64,000 nucleotides of DNA. It comes from Pseudarthrobacter chlorophenolicus A6. GTDB lineage: Bacteria > Actinomycetota > Actinomycetes > Actinomycetales > Micrococcaceae. The DNA lies in NCBI RefSeq assembly GCF_000022025.1, contig NC_011886.1:1374980-1438979 (forward strand), given 5' to 3'. Below the pieces are notes generated by a model. The model saw only the letters and a program-made list of their open reading frames with translations. It made no database searches and was not told where the DNA came from. Below, piece after piece: positions 17,557 to 26,988 of the stretch. A program made the position numbers and the translations under genes. The first letter of the stretch is position 1, and every line of letters starts with the position of its first letter.

Positions 17557-18069
17557 TCAGTAACGGCGCCGGTACACCGGGTCCAGGGTTTCGGGCGCCA
17601 CACCCAGCATCTCGGCTGTGTGCTCCACGACGACGTCGTGAACCATGTCCTGGAGTTCCTCCACTCCCGGGCAGGCCTGCTCTACCACGCGCCGGTAGAC
17701 CGTGATCAGCGGCCCGTCATCCCCGGCCGCAGGCGTGTAGGCACCCATGGGCGCGGGTGCTCCGGTGGCGGCCAGCACTTCCAGTTCCGGTGGGATTTCA
17801 TCAACGCCGAACCTGACGCCGTCCAGGGTCTTGCCCCAAATATCGTGCAGCCGCTGGGCCGAGTCCATCACCATGTCATCGAAGCGGTCGCCCCGAGTGC
17901 GGTAGCCGGGGTGGGTGGGAAGCATGACTTCCCCGCGCAGGCCACGGCCGTGACGGTTCCGCCGGCGCCGCATGAAGCTCCGGCCGGCTGCGGACGCCCC
18001 GGCAGTGGACTCGACATCCGGGTCAGCCAACCGGACCGTCAGGCCTGAATTCTGGTTCGATGACTGCAT
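17557..18069 (-). CDS. metallopeptidase-family protein lacking the HExxH site
   Basis: 170-aa protein of the small zincin-like family PF06262. A basic N-terminus (RRRRNRHGRGLRG) is followed by a region resembling the minimal metalloprotease fold (FDDMVMDSAQRLHDIWGKTL, VRFGVDEIPP). Where catalytic members have HExxH, this protein reads VHDVVVEHTAEMLG, so zinc-dependent proteolysis is doubtful; I recall similar degenerate motifs in other actinobacterial members. The ATG at 18069 is supported by TAAAGT exactly 6 nt upstream (leaderless type); an internal ATG at the RRRRNR motif is a possible alternative. It diverges from the DUF3499 gene. Confidence 0.85.
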   Translation of the reverse strand: MQSSNQNSGLTVRLADPDVESTAGASAAGRSFMRRRRNRHGRGLRGEVMLPTHPGYRTRGDRFDDMVMDSAQRLHDIWGKTLDGVRFGVDEIPPELEVLAATGAPAPMGAYTPAAGDDGPLITVYRRVVEQACPGVEELQDMVHDVVVEHTAEMLGVAPETLDPVYRRRY

Positions 18070-18075
18070 ACATTG

Positions 18076-18081
18076 ACTTTA
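18076..18081 (-). promoter_or_regulatory. -10 element of metallopeptidase-family gene, leaderless type
   Basis: Minus-strand TAAAGT, 6 nt (CAATGT) before the ATG at 18069. Confidence 0.45.
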
Positions 18082-18174
18082 AACCCGGACCGGGGATTCC
18101 GCGACAGATTCGCCCCGCAGCGAAGGCGCGTCCGGGCGTGGGCGCCAATGCGGCGTTTTGGCGTGGGCGCGGAG

Positions 18175-18180
18175 TAGTCT
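18175..18180 (+). promoter_or_regulatory. DUF3499 gene -10 element
   Basis: TAGTCT, 8 nt before the GTG at 18189. It helps choose that start over longer open-frame versions reaching back to 18060. Confidence 0.35.
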
Positions 18181-18188
18181 GGGATGTC

Positions 18189-18578
18189 GTGGGAGCTATC
18201 CGTCAGTGTTCAAGATCTGCCTGCCGCCAGTCGGCGGTGGCCACCCTGACGTATGTGTACGCGGACTCCACCGCTGTCCTGGGTCCGCTTGCCACATACG
18301 CAGAACCGCATTGCTATGACCTCTGTGAGCAGCATGCCGACTCGCTGACTGTTCCCCGTGGCTGGGAGGTCCTGCGGCTGGCCATGCCCTCGACTCCACA
18401 GCAGCCCGGCCCGGACGATCTCCTTGCCCTGGCCAACGCGGTGCGGGACGCGGCAGCGGTGCCGGCCCAGGCGCCGCAGCAACCCGCGCAACGCAGCCAG
18501 CATTCCGCCCTGGAGGCTCCTGCCGGGACCGAAGGGACCAGAAGGGGACACCTGCGCATCCTGCGCGAGCCGTCCTGA
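18189..18578 (+). CDS. DUF3499 family protein
   Basis: 129-aa protein of unknown function conserved in actinobacteria. The N-terminal 65 residues carry four cysteines in CSRSACRQSAVATLTYVY and HCYDLCEQHADSL, probably a small zinc site, followed by VPRGWEVLRL. The C-terminal half is Ala/Gln/Pro-rich and likely disordered. GTG 18189 is preferred since it starts right before the conserved IRQCSR and has a -10-like TAGTCT close by. It sits between the metallopeptidase-family gene and Trm112, the usual order near whiB. Confidence 0.8.
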   Translation: MGAIRQCSRSACRQSAVATLTYVYADSTAVLGPLATYAEPHCYDLCEQHADSLTVPRGWEVLRLAMPSTPQQPGPDDLLALANAVRDAAAVPAQAPQQPAQRSQHSALEAPAGTEGTRRGHLRILREPS

Positions 18579-18592
18579 GCCATTTCTGGCGG

Positions 18593-18598
18593 TACGCT
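18593..18598 (+). promoter_or_regulatory. possible Trm112 -10 element
   Basis: TACGCT, 60 nt before the Trm112 start, just after the DUF3499 stop codon. Weak evidence. Confidence 0.25.
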
Positions 18599-18658
18599 GG
18601 AACCTGCACACCATTTCCGCTACCGGCGCGAGCGCGCCCGCCAGGGAGCCTGAACCAT

Positions 18659-18895
18659 ATGCCAAAAATCAGTTCCGAACTGTTGTCTGTCCTGCGTTGT
18701 CCCGTCACGGGCTCGCCCCTGGTGCAGGAAGGCGAGGAACTGGTGGCCACGGCTGCGGGGGCTGACGGCGTGAAGCCCCGCTACGCCATCGAGGACGGCA
18801 TTCCCCTTCTCCTGCCCCCGGAACTCCTGGCTGCCGCGACGGCTGCCGGGTCCGACCAGCACGACTCCGACCCCGCCGAAGGCGCCGTCCGCTAA
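18659..18895 (+). CDS. Trm112 family protein
   Basis: 78-aa small protein of the Trm112/YcaR family. SSELLSVLRCPVTGSPLVQEG is the typical start; bacterial members often keep only part of the four-Cys zinc site, and here a single cysteine is evident. RYAIEDGIPLLLPPE completes the fold. In other organisms such proteins stabilise and activate SAM-dependent methyltransferases; placement beside ahcY, which removes the S-adenosylhomocysteine made by them, fits. The ATG is preceded by AGGGAG about 10 nt upstream. Confidence 0.88.
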   Translation: MPKISSELLSVLRCPVTGSPLVQEGEELVATAAGADGVKPRYAIEDGIPLLLPPELLAAATAAGSDQHDSDPAEGAVR

Positions 18896-19026
18896 CCCTG
18901 CCCGGCCCCGGTGCATGACTCCCGGAGCCCCGCCCCGCGGACCACGAAACAACTGACCTTTCCAGGCCCTCCGGAAACGCTGATGCGGCCTGTTCATGAT
19001 TTCCCGGACACAGCAAAGGACCACTC

Positions 19027-20505
<1,479 letters not shown>

Positions 20506-20534
20506 AAAGCCGCCGCCAACACGCCGTTACCAAG

Positions 20535-20576
20535 AAGTAAGGTGCCCGGGCGCCCTCCGCGCCCGGGCCGTTACTT
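20535..20576 (+). terminator. ahcY terminator
   Basis: Inner perfect 10-bp stem GCCCGGGCGC (20544-20553) with 20559-20568, loop CCTCC, and an outer AAGTAA/TTACTT pairing (20535-20540 with 20571-20576). Confidence 0.75.
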
Positions 20577-20584
20577 CCAGCGCC

Positions 20585-20590
20585 TAGGAT
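20585..20590 (+). promoter_or_regulatory. L,D-transpeptidase -10 element, leaderless type
   Basis: TAGGAT, 6 nt (CTGATC) before the ATG at 20597, placed just after the ahcY terminator. Confidence 0.55.
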
Positions 20591-20596
20591 CTGATC

Positions 20597-21835
20597 ATGG
20601 AGCCTGAAGTCCAGACCCGCCGTCCCCGGTCCCTCAAGAAGATGCTCATCATCGCCGTGGTGTGCATCCTTGCGGCTGCCGGCGGTGTGTTCGCCGCCGT
20701 CGCTCCCGGCCTCGCCGGCGGGGACCTGGAATCCGAAGCGGGGTCCGCTACCCGGACTTCTCCCGGCATCGCCTCACCGGTGGTGGCTGCGGTGAAGTCC
20801 GAGGCTTCCCCGGCCAACGGCGCCAAGCAGGTCAACCCCGCGGCCCCAGTGTCCCTGAAGGTCAGCAACGGCACCATCGAGCGGGTGGCGCTGACCAGCA
20901 CCGCCGGCGAAAAGGTGGACGGCAGCATCGACCCCGCCGGCACCGGATGGACCGCCACCGCGCCGCTGAAGTTCAACACCGACTACAGCTACACGTTCGT
21001 GGTGAAGGACGAAGCGGGACGCGAAACGAGCACCACCCAGCAGTTCAGCACCGTCTCCAGCTCGCACGAGGCTGACGCCGCCGTGTACCCGCTGGACGGA
21101 ATGAAGGTGGGCGTGGGCCAGCCGCTGCAGATCATCTTCAGCGAACCCGTACTCAACCGGGATTCCGTGGAGAAGGCCATCAAGGTCACCAGCAGCGCCG
21201 GGCAGGTGGGAGCCTTCCACTGGTACAGCGACAAGATGGTGCGGTACCGGGCGGAAAACTTCTGGGCCGCGAACTCCACTGTCACCATGGACATGCAGAT
21301 GTTCGGCGTGGACCTGGGCAACGGCCAGATCGCCAACTTCGACAAAAAGGTCAAGGTCAATATCGGGGACAAGAAGGTGGCCGTGGCCGACGCCACCGCA
21401 CACACCTTCACCCTCAGCGTTAACGACCAGCCGGTGAAGACCCTGCCCGTCAGCATGGGCGACAAGCGGTTCCCCTCAGCCCGCGGTTACGGCGTCCTCA
21501 TGGAGAAGAACCGGTTCGACCACTTCCGTGCCTCCAGCATCGGGCTGAAACCCGGCGACCCGGCCTACTACGGTGACGTGGATGTGGAGTACACCATCAG
21601 GCTGACGCTCAGCGGGGCTTACATCCACCAGGCGCTTGAGTCCGCCTTCCCGTATATCGGCAATACCAACGTCTCGCACGGCTGCATCGGGTTCGCCCCC
21701 GACGGCGCCGCCTGGGTCTTCGACAACATGGGCACCGGAGACGTGGTAAACATCATCAACACCGAGGGCGACTACGCCGCCCACGATGACGGGTACGGCG
21801 ACTGGAACATCCCCTGGGCTGAGTACGACAACTGA
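20597..21835 (+). CDS. L,D-transpeptidase with Ig-like domains
   Basis: 412-aa envelope enzyme forming 3-3 cross-links between meso-DAP-type or related stem peptides, or attaching proteins to them. N-terminal signal anchor (MLIIAVVCILAAAGGVFAAV, about 16-35), two Ig-like domains to ~residue 255 (including PLDGMKVGVGQPLQIIFSEP), then the YkuD catalytic domain with the nucleophile Cys363 in VSHGCIGFAPDGAAWVFDNM and an upstream His in the YIHQA segment. Layout is that of LdtMt2-like proteins. There is no clear lipobox, so a membrane anchor is more likely than a lipoprotein. It converges directly on the RDD gene with a 2-bp gap. Confidence 0.93.
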   Translation: MEPEVQTRRPRSLKKMLIIAVVCILAAAGGVFAAVAPGLAGGDLESEAGSATRTSPGIASPVVAAVKSEASPANGAKQVNPAAPVSLKVSNGTIERVALTSTAGEKVDGSIDPAGTGWTATAPLKFNTDYSYTFVVKDEAGRETSTTQQFSTVSSSHEADAAVYPLDGMKVGVGQPLQIIFSEPVLNRDSVEKAIKVTSSAGQVGAFHWYSDKMVRYRAENFWAANSTVTMDMQMFGVDLGNGQIANFDKKVKVNIGDKKVAVADATAHTFTLSVNDQPVKTLPVSMGDKRFPSARGYGVLMEKNRFDHFRASSIGLKPGDPAYYGDVDVEYTIRLTLSGAYIHQALESAFPYIGNTNVSHGCIGFAPDGAAWVFDNMGTGDVVNIINTEGDYAAHDDGYGDWNIPWAEYDN

Positions 21836-21837
21836 CG

Positions 21838-22638
21838 TCAGCTGCCGAAAGGCAGCCGCTGCAGCCGTTCGCCGACCTCCGTGTTGCGTTGGCGCTGCCG
21901 GGCCAGTTTGGTAAGTTCCCGGTTCCGCCGCTCGGCCACGACGGCGGCCAGGTAGTCGTCGGGGCCGGTTCCCGGCGGTGGCCCGGGTGCCACATGGGCC
22001 GCCAGTTCGGTGGCGATGGACGCGGCCATGCCTGCCCGGGAAAGCGGCGCCATCCTGGCGGCCTGCCGGATGAACTGGGAAGCCCGGCGTGCGGTGGCAT
22101 CCGGGATTCGGCCGATATCCGCCGTCCGGGCCCAGGCCTGCAGGCCCGGCGGGATGGAGACTGGAACCGGGCGCTCGGCAGCCACCCGGGTGCGGACTGC
22201 GTAGGTGCCCGCCATCAGGTCGCCCAGCCGCCGGGACTTGTCGTTGAAGAGTGCCACGGCAAGGGCCAGGCCGCCGAAAGTCAGGTAGACCTCGAGGAAC
22301 CCGGCCAGACCGCGGATCAGGGCGTGCCGGAAGCGGATGGCGCCGCCGTCGTCCCGCACCACCCGGAGGCCAGCGGCCAGCTTGCCCAGGGACAGGCCGC
22401 GGCTCAGTGTTTCCAGCCCCACCGGGACAATCACCAGGCAGAGGACCACGCTGCACAGGACCAGCGCGCGCATGGCGGACTCATCCAGGCCCTCGCCGGC
22501 GGTGGCGAGGCCGATCAGGATAACCACCAGAAGGACCACGTTGAAGAGGACGTCGAGGAACAGGCCCAGGGCGCGCGCTGCGAAGGAGGCGGGGCGCAGC
22601 TCCAGGACCACGGCCTCACCGGTGATGATCGAACCCAC
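21838..22638 (-). CDS. RDD family membrane protein
   Basis: 266-aa protein. It begins ITGEAVVLELRPASFAARALG, the family N-terminus, with the Arg-Asp-Asp-type motif region in the first helix (ALGLFLDVLFNVVLLVVILI). About four transmembrane helices lie within the first 160 residues, including RALVLCSVVLCLVIVPVGLE. The C-terminal ~100 residues are soluble and Arg/Ala-rich. Function is unknown; some relatives are linked to ion or solute transport. GTG 22638 is preferred over TTG 22680, as the 14 extra residues are not conserved in character. It diverges from the SpoIIM-like gene, a common pairing in actinobacteria. Confidence 0.85.
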   Translation of the reverse strand: MGSIITGEAVVLELRPASFAARALGLFLDVLFNVVLLVVILIGLATAGEGLDESAMRALVLCSVVLCLVIVPVGLETLSRGLSLGKLAAGLRVVRDDGGAIRFRHALIRGLAGFLEVYLTFGGLALAVALFNDKSRRLGDLMAGTYAVRTRVAAERPVPVSIPPGLQAWARTADIGRIPDATARRASQFIRQAARMAPLSRAGMAASIATELAAHVAPGPPPGTGPDDYLAAVVAERRNRELTKLARQRQRNTEVGERLQRLPFGS

Positions 22639-22698
22639 GTGCGTATCCGTTTCCTCGCGGCCTATGGTGCAGTCCGTCAAAGTCTAGTGCGGTGCCGC

Positions 22699-22704
22699 TA
22701 GTCT
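22699..22704 (+). promoter_or_regulatory. SpoIIM-like gene -10 element, leaderless type
   Basis: TAGTCT, 6 nt (GGTGCC) before GTG 22711. Confidence 0.5.
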
Positions 22705-22710
22705 GGTGCC

Positions 22711-23703
22711 GTGGATATGGACGCCTTCTCCGCCGTCAACGCGGACAAGTGGTCGCGGCTGCACGAGCTTGCCCACAAGGGCAAGCTCAGCGGACCGGAG
22801 GCCGATGAGTTGCTTGCCCTGTACCAGGCCACATCCGCCCATCTTTCCCTAATACGTTCTGTAGCTCCGGAAAGCGGCCTGTCCGCATCGCTGTCGGCCA
22901 CGCTGGCGCAGGCAAGGACACGGTTCACCGGTGCACGGTCCAACCCAATGGCGGACTTGAAGCGGTTCTTTGTCCTGGCGCTTCCGGCGGCGTTCTACCG
23001 CCTGGCGTGGCTGACCCTCGCCTGCGGGGCTGCGTTCCTTGTCATTGGCGCCGCCTACGCCATCTGGATCGGAACGTCGCCCGAGGCCCTGCGCGCAGTG
23101 GCCTCCGAGGCTGCAGCCAAGCAGTACGTCGAAGAGGACTTCATTGACTACTACTCGGAGAACCCTGCTGCTTCCTTTGCGGGCGCGGTGTGGACCAATA
23201 ACGCCTGGATCAGCGCCCAGGCTGTTGCGCTGGGCATTACCGGTGTGTGGGTGCCCATCATCCTCTTCACCAATGCCCAGGGCGTCGGAGTGGCGGCGGG
23301 CATCTTTGCCGCTGCCGGCAAGTCGGACGTCTTTTTCAGCTACATCCTGCCGCACGGCCTGATGGAACTTACCGCCGTCTTTATTGCCTGTGCCGCAGGC
23401 CTGCGGATCTTCTGGGCCATGGTGTCGCCGGGGCCACGGACCAGGCTGCGGGCTGTGGCGGAGGAAGGCAGGTCCCTGGTCACTGTGGCGCTGGGGCTGG
23501 TCCTGGTGCTCTTCGTGTCCGGCCTCGTGGAAGGGTTCATTACCCCCAGTCCGCTCCCGGTTTGGGCGAAGATTGCCATCGGCGCCGCGGTGCTGGCCTG
23601 CTACTGGACGTACGCCCTGGTCTGGGGCCGCCGCGCCTACCTGGCGGGGGAGCGGGGCGACCTGCGACGCGAGGATGCGGGCTATGCGGAAATCGCTGCC
23701 TGA
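22711..23703 (+). CDS. stage II sporulation protein M (SpoIIM)-like membrane protein
   Basis: 330-aa multi-pass protein of the DUF95/SpoIIM family. A soluble N-terminal helix bundle (FSAVNADKWSRLHELAHKG, 80-90 residues) precedes about six transmembrane helices, with SYILPHGLMELTAVFIACAA carrying the conserved HGLxE motif. Non-sporulating actinobacteria keep these proteins next to RDD proteins and often near MoxR/DUF58 genes; a role in envelope stress or protein assembly has been proposed but not shown. GTG 22711 fits a leaderless start; an ATG at 22717 is an alternative. Confidence 0.88.
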   Translation: MDMDAFSAVNADKWSRLHELAHKGKLSGPEADELLALYQATSAHLSLIRSVAPESGLSASLSATLAQARTRFTGARSNPMADLKRFFVLALPAAFYRLAWLTLACGAAFLVIGAAYAIWIGTSPEALRAVASEAAAKQYVEEDFIDYYSENPAASFAGAVWTNNAWISAQAVALGITGVWVPIILFTNAQGVGVAAGIFAAAGKSDVFFSYILPHGLMELTAVFIACAAGLRIFWAMVSPGPRTRLRAVAEEGRSLVTVALGLVLVLFVSGLVEGFITPSPLPVWAKIAIGAAVLACYWTYALVWGRRAYLAGERGDLRREDAGYAEIAA

Positions 23704-23732
23704 ATCGTTGTAATTGCTCCGGGGTGGTTCCT

Positions 23733-23754
23733 CGCCCGCGTCAAGGAGCGGGCG
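23733..23754 (+). terminator. hairpin between SpoIIM-like and DUF1461 genes
   Basis: CGCCCGC (23733-23739) pairs with GCGGGCG (23748-23754), 8-nt loop; it ends 2 nt before a TAGGCT -10-like box. It may end SpoIIM-like gene transcripts. Confidence 0.4.
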
Positions 23755-23755
23755 G

Positions 23756-23761
23756 TAGGCT
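23756..23761 (+). promoter_or_regulatory. -10 element before the DUF1461 upstream ORF
   Basis: TAGGCT, 9 nt before the ATG of a 20-codon ORF (23771). If transcription starts about 7 nt downstream, the mRNA is nearly leaderless. Confidence 0.4.
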
Positions 23762-23770
23762 CGACACCAG

Positions 23771-23833
23771 ATGAAGCGCGCCGGCCTATCCCAGCGCGGC
23801 GCGGACACCCCAACGGAAGTGACGCTGTTGTGA
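23771..23833 (+). CDS. possible 20-aa upstream peptide
   Basis: ATG 23771 opens MKRAGLSQRGADTPTEVTLL and stops with TGA at 23831-23833, overlapping the GTG start of the DUF1461 gene (GTGA, 4-bp overlap). The position, close behind a -10-like box, suggests that ribosomes load on this ORF and re-initiate on the downstream gene. The sequence itself matches nothing I recognise. It could be chance. Confidence 0.35.
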   Translation: MKRAGLSQRGADTPTEVTLL

Positions 23834-25101
23834 AAGACGAGACACCGGCCCGCGCCAAAAACGCCCAGCCGCAGCCCGAACCTTTCCTGGATACGTCAGG
23901 GGACTCGGACGAGCCCGCCTTCTCCTGGATGGCGGCGGGCAACGGCGACACCGCCAAGGACACCACGGCGCGGGAGCGCTCCGTCAATGGCGGCACCGGA
24001 AAGGAAACCCCGGCACCGGAGCGCACCGCGGAGGGCGCCGCGAAGGAGACCCCGACGCCGTCACGCACCTCGGAGGGGGAGGCCACGGAAGGCGCGGCCG
24101 CGCCCGTGGGCCAGCAGCCGGACAGCAGGTCCGGCCGCCGCGCCGCCGAGGCCGCCGACGAACCAGCCGCCCAAAAATCCGCGGCCGTGCAGTCCAATGC
24201 CGCCGGGACGTCCGCCGCAGGATCCTCTGCTGCCGCGCAATCCGCCACAGCACAGCCTGCCACCGGCAAGCCTTCAGGGAAGGGCGACGGCGCGGCGTTC
24301 CGCGAGCCGCTCCCCACCTCCGCGCTTTCGGTCCGCCCACCCGAAGAGGAAGTGGAGCGGCGCAACGCCGAGCGTGAGAGCGCGGCCAACGCCAAGCCCG
24401 TGGCACCGCGGGTCATGCAGGTCCTTCTTGCCATCTTCTTCCCGGTGGTCCTGCTGGTGCTCGCTGTCCGCGCAGTCACCAGCCCGCTGTTCCTGTGGAT
24501 CGAATACAATCGCCCGGGGTTTCCCGGCGACGGCTACGGGTTCAGCACGGACGACAGGATGACCTACGGCTCCTACGCCGTCGACTATCTGAGCAACTGG
24601 GCCGGCCCGCGCTACCTCGGTGACCTGGTGCACCGCAGCGGCGACAAACTGTTCAAGGACGGCGAAGTCAGCCATATGGCGGACGTCAAGACCGTGATCC
24701 TTTCCACCTTCGGAGCAGGCACCCTGCTGTTGGTCCTGGGCGTCATCGCCGCCCTGTATTTGCGCAAGCGCAGCGCCGGGGGAGTCCGGCGGGGCCTCTT
24801 TGCGGGCTCCATTGTCACGCTGGTCCTCATCCTGGGACTCGGCACACTGGCGTTCCTGGGCTGGCAGCAGTTCTTCACCGAGTTCCACCGGATCTTCTTC
24901 GCGGATGGATCCTGGACCTTCAGCCTTGATGACACCCTGATCCGGCTGTTCCCCGGCCAGTTCTGGATGGACGCAGGCATCGTGATCGGGGGCCTGGTGC
25001 TCCTTGTGTCGCTGGTGACCCTCATCCTCACGTGGCCGACGCGCCGCCGGCGCGGCGTGGCCCGGACCGCGGAGGAGACCACGGAGCCCGCTCAGGCGTA
25101 A
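23830..25101 (+). CDS. DUF1461 / TIGR01906 family membrane protein with long disordered N-terminus
   Basis: 423 aa. Residues 1-190 are low complexity (Ala, Glu, Thr, Pro, Gly, Ser), clearly disordered and cytoplasmic. From ~195 comes a TIGR01906-like integral membrane module with four helices (VMQVLLAIFFPVVLLVLAVR, ILSTFGAGTLLLVLGVIAAL, LFAGSIVTLVLILGLGTLAF, AGIVIGGLVLLVSLVTLILT) and the family pattern FFADGSWTF...DTLIRLFPGQFW. Function is unknown. GTG 23830 overlaps the stop of a 20-codon upstream ORF. The 3' end overlaps the converging acyl-CoA synthetase gene by 10 bp. Confidence 0.8.
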   Translation: MKDETPARAKNAQPQPEPFLDTSGDSDEPAFSWMAAGNGDTAKDTTARERSVNGGTGKETPAPERTAEGAAKETPTPSRTSEGEATEGAAAPVGQQPDSRSGRRAAEAADEPAAQKSAAVQSNAAGTSAAGSSAAAQSATAQPATGKPSGKGDGAAFREPLPTSALSVRPPEEEVERRNAERESAANAKPVAPRVMQVLLAIFFPVVLLVLAVRAVTSPLFLWIEYNRPGFPGDGYGFSTDDRMTYGSYAVDYLSNWAGPRYLGDLVHRSGDKLFKDGEVSHMADVKTVILSTFGAGTLLLVLGVIAALYLRKRSAGGVRRGLFAGSIVTLVLILGLGTLAFLGWQQFFTEFHRIFFADGSWTFSLDDTLIRLFPGQFWMDAGIVIGGLVLLVSLVTLILTWPTRRRRGVARTAEETTEPAQA

Positions 25102-26921
25102 AGCTTGGCCACCTCGGCGTCGAAATCGCGCACGACGGCGGACCGCTTCAGTTTGAGGGACGGCGTCAGGTGCCCGGATTCCATGGTGAACTCGGTGTCC
25201 AGGAGTGCGAACCGACGGATGGACTCTGCTTTTGAGACCATCAGGTTGGCCTGGTCCACGGCTTCCTGTACAGCAGCCAGGACCTCCGCGTCCGTGACGG
25301 CGGCCTGCCGCTCAAGCGGCTGCTTGCCGTGCTCTGACCGCCAGTTCGCCAATCCTTCCGGGTCAAGCGTGATCAGGGCGGACACGTATTTCCGGCCGTC
25401 GCCCACCACCACGGCGTGACCCACCAGCTGGTGTGCCCTGATGGCGTCCTCCAGCGGCCCCGGGGCCACGTTCTTCCCGCCGGCGGTGACCAGGATGTCC
25501 TTCTTCCTGCCGGTGACTGTCAGGAAGCCGTCAGAGTCCAGTTCCCCCAGATCCCCCGTGCGGAAGAAACCATCCACGAATGCCTCGGCGTTAGCCTGCG
25601 GATTGTTGTGGTAGCCCTTGAAGACACCGATGCCCTTGACCAGGATCTCGCCGTCCTGGGCCACCCTGATGGTGGTGCCCGGGATGGGAATGCCCACGGA
25701 GCCGACGCGGGTCCGGGTGGGGGTGTTGGCCGTGCACGGCGCGGTGGTTTCGGTGAGTCCGTACCCTTCCAGCACCGGGATGCCGGCGCCGCGGAAGAAG
25801 TGTGCGTCCTCCAATGAAAGGTGGCTGGCTCCGGATACGGTGTAGCCCACCTGGCCGCCGAGTGCCTGGCGCAGCCGGGGATAAAGCAGCCGGTCGAAAA
25901 GGCCGTGCCGGACCCGCAGGACGAACCCGGGACCGGACCCTGCTCCGCGGTTTTTACGGTCCTGCTCCGTGGAATAGGCGATCGCTGCTGCCGCCGCCGC
26001 CTGGAAAAGCCGGCCCTTCCCGGCCACCGCGGCTTTGTGCGCTGCGGTGGCCCTGACCTTCTCAAAGATCCGGGGTACCACCAGCAGGAAGGTGGGCCGG
26101 AACGTTCCCAGGTCCTCCAGCAGCTGCGCGGCGCCAGGGGTGTGTCCCAGGGTGGCTCCGGCGGAGAGGCAGATTACCTGCACGGCACGGGCAAGGACGT
26201 GGGCCAGGGGAAGGAACATCAGGGTCCTGGACTGGCCCTGGCCCAGGACTTCCGGCAGGAACGCCACAATATTCCGGGCCACCAGCGCGAAGTTGCCGTG
26301 GGTGATCTCGCAGCCCTTGGGGTTGCCGGTGGTGCCCGATGTGTAGACGAGGGACGCGACGTCGTCGAGGCCTGCCCTGCTCCTTTGCCGTTCAAGCTCG
26401 GCGTCGCTGACTCCCGCCCCCGCCGCCGCAACGCTGGCAAGGTGGGGTGCTTCGCCGTCGTAATCCATGCGGATGACGTTGACCAGGCGGTCCCGGAGCG
26501 TGGACGAGCCGGCCACCACGCCGGTGACGAGATCCGCCGTGGCCTGGTCCTGGACAAAAACGCGCCGCGCTCCGGCGTCCTGGAGGATCCAGTCCACCTG
26601 GCTGGCTGACGACGTTTCGTAGATGGGCACCGTGACTCCGCCGGCAAACCAGATGGCGAAGTCCACCAGGGTCCACTCGTACGAGGTGGCCGACATGACG
26701 GCGACGGTGTCGCCCGGTTCCAGCCCGCCGGCGATCAGCCCCTTGGCCAGGGCGCTGACGTCCTGCAGGAATTTTCCGGCCGGTACATCCACCCACCCGT
26801 TGGGCCCTTTGCGCCGGTACAGGGCATGGGCGGGGTTGGCGGCGTGCCGTTCCAGCAAAAGGTCGGTTACGTTGCTGGCGGCGTCCAGCCCGACCAGCAG
26901 TTCAGTGCTTGCTTCTCTCAC
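25092..26921 (-). CDS. long-chain fatty-acyl-CoA synthetase (AMP-dependent)
   Basis: 609-aa ANL-superfamily enzyme activating fatty acids to acyl-CoA via acyl-AMP. The P-loop SLVYTSGTTGNPKGCEITHG, the GYGLTETTAPC A5 motif, FFRTGDLGELDSDGFLTVTGRKKDI and the C-terminal lysine region (ESGHLTPSLKLKRSAVV) are all present. The sequence resembles the bacterial FadD15-like long-chain group. GTG 26921 has GGAG 7 nt upstream; the longer open frame reaches into pmt. It is 67 bp downstream of pmt on the same strand. It may feed lipid synthesis or beta-oxidation; substrate length cannot be read. Confidence 0.92.
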   Translation of the reverse strand: MREASTELLVGLDAASNVTDLLLERHAANPAHALYRRKGPNGWVDVPAGKFLQDVSALAKGLIAGGLEPGDTVAVMSATSYEWTLVDFAIWFAGGVTVPIYETSSASQVDWILQDAGARRVFVQDQATADLVTGVVAGSSTLRDRLVNVIRMDYDGEAPHLASVAAAGAGVSDAELERQRSRAGLDDVASLVYTSGTTGNPKGCEITHGNFALVARNIVAFLPEVLGQGQSRTLMFLPLAHVLARAVQVICLSAGATLGHTPGAAQLLEDLGTFRPTFLLVVPRIFEKVRATAAHKAAVAGKGRLFQAAAAAAIAYSTEQDRKNRGAGSGPGFVLRVRHGLFDRLLYPRLRQALGGQVGYTVSGASHLSLEDAHFFRGAGIPVLEGYGLTETTAPCTANTPTRTRVGSVGIPIPGTTIRVAQDGEILVKGIGVFKGYHNNPQANAEAFVDGFFRTGDLGELDSDGFLTVTGRKKDILVTAGGKNVAPGPLEDAIRAHQLVGHAVVVGDGRKYVSALITLDPEGLANWRSEHGKQPLERQAAVTDAEVLAAVQEAVDQANLMVSKAESIRRFALLDTEFTMESGHLTPSLKLKRSAVVRDFDAEVAKLYA

Positions 26922-26988
26922 AACAGGTCTCCGTTCCGCGGCCAGGCCGCGGCAGCAGCGTCCATTGGGGGTCTGATGCCATCCTGCC

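Noticed and set aside
18896..19026. SAH riboswitch upstream of ahcY
   Set aside because: No recognisable consensus core; the gap is short and otherwise featureless.
22639..22680. TTG start adding 14 residues to the RDD protein
   Set aside because: The added residues (MTDCTIGREETDTH) are unlike the family N-terminus, which begins at the GTG 22638.
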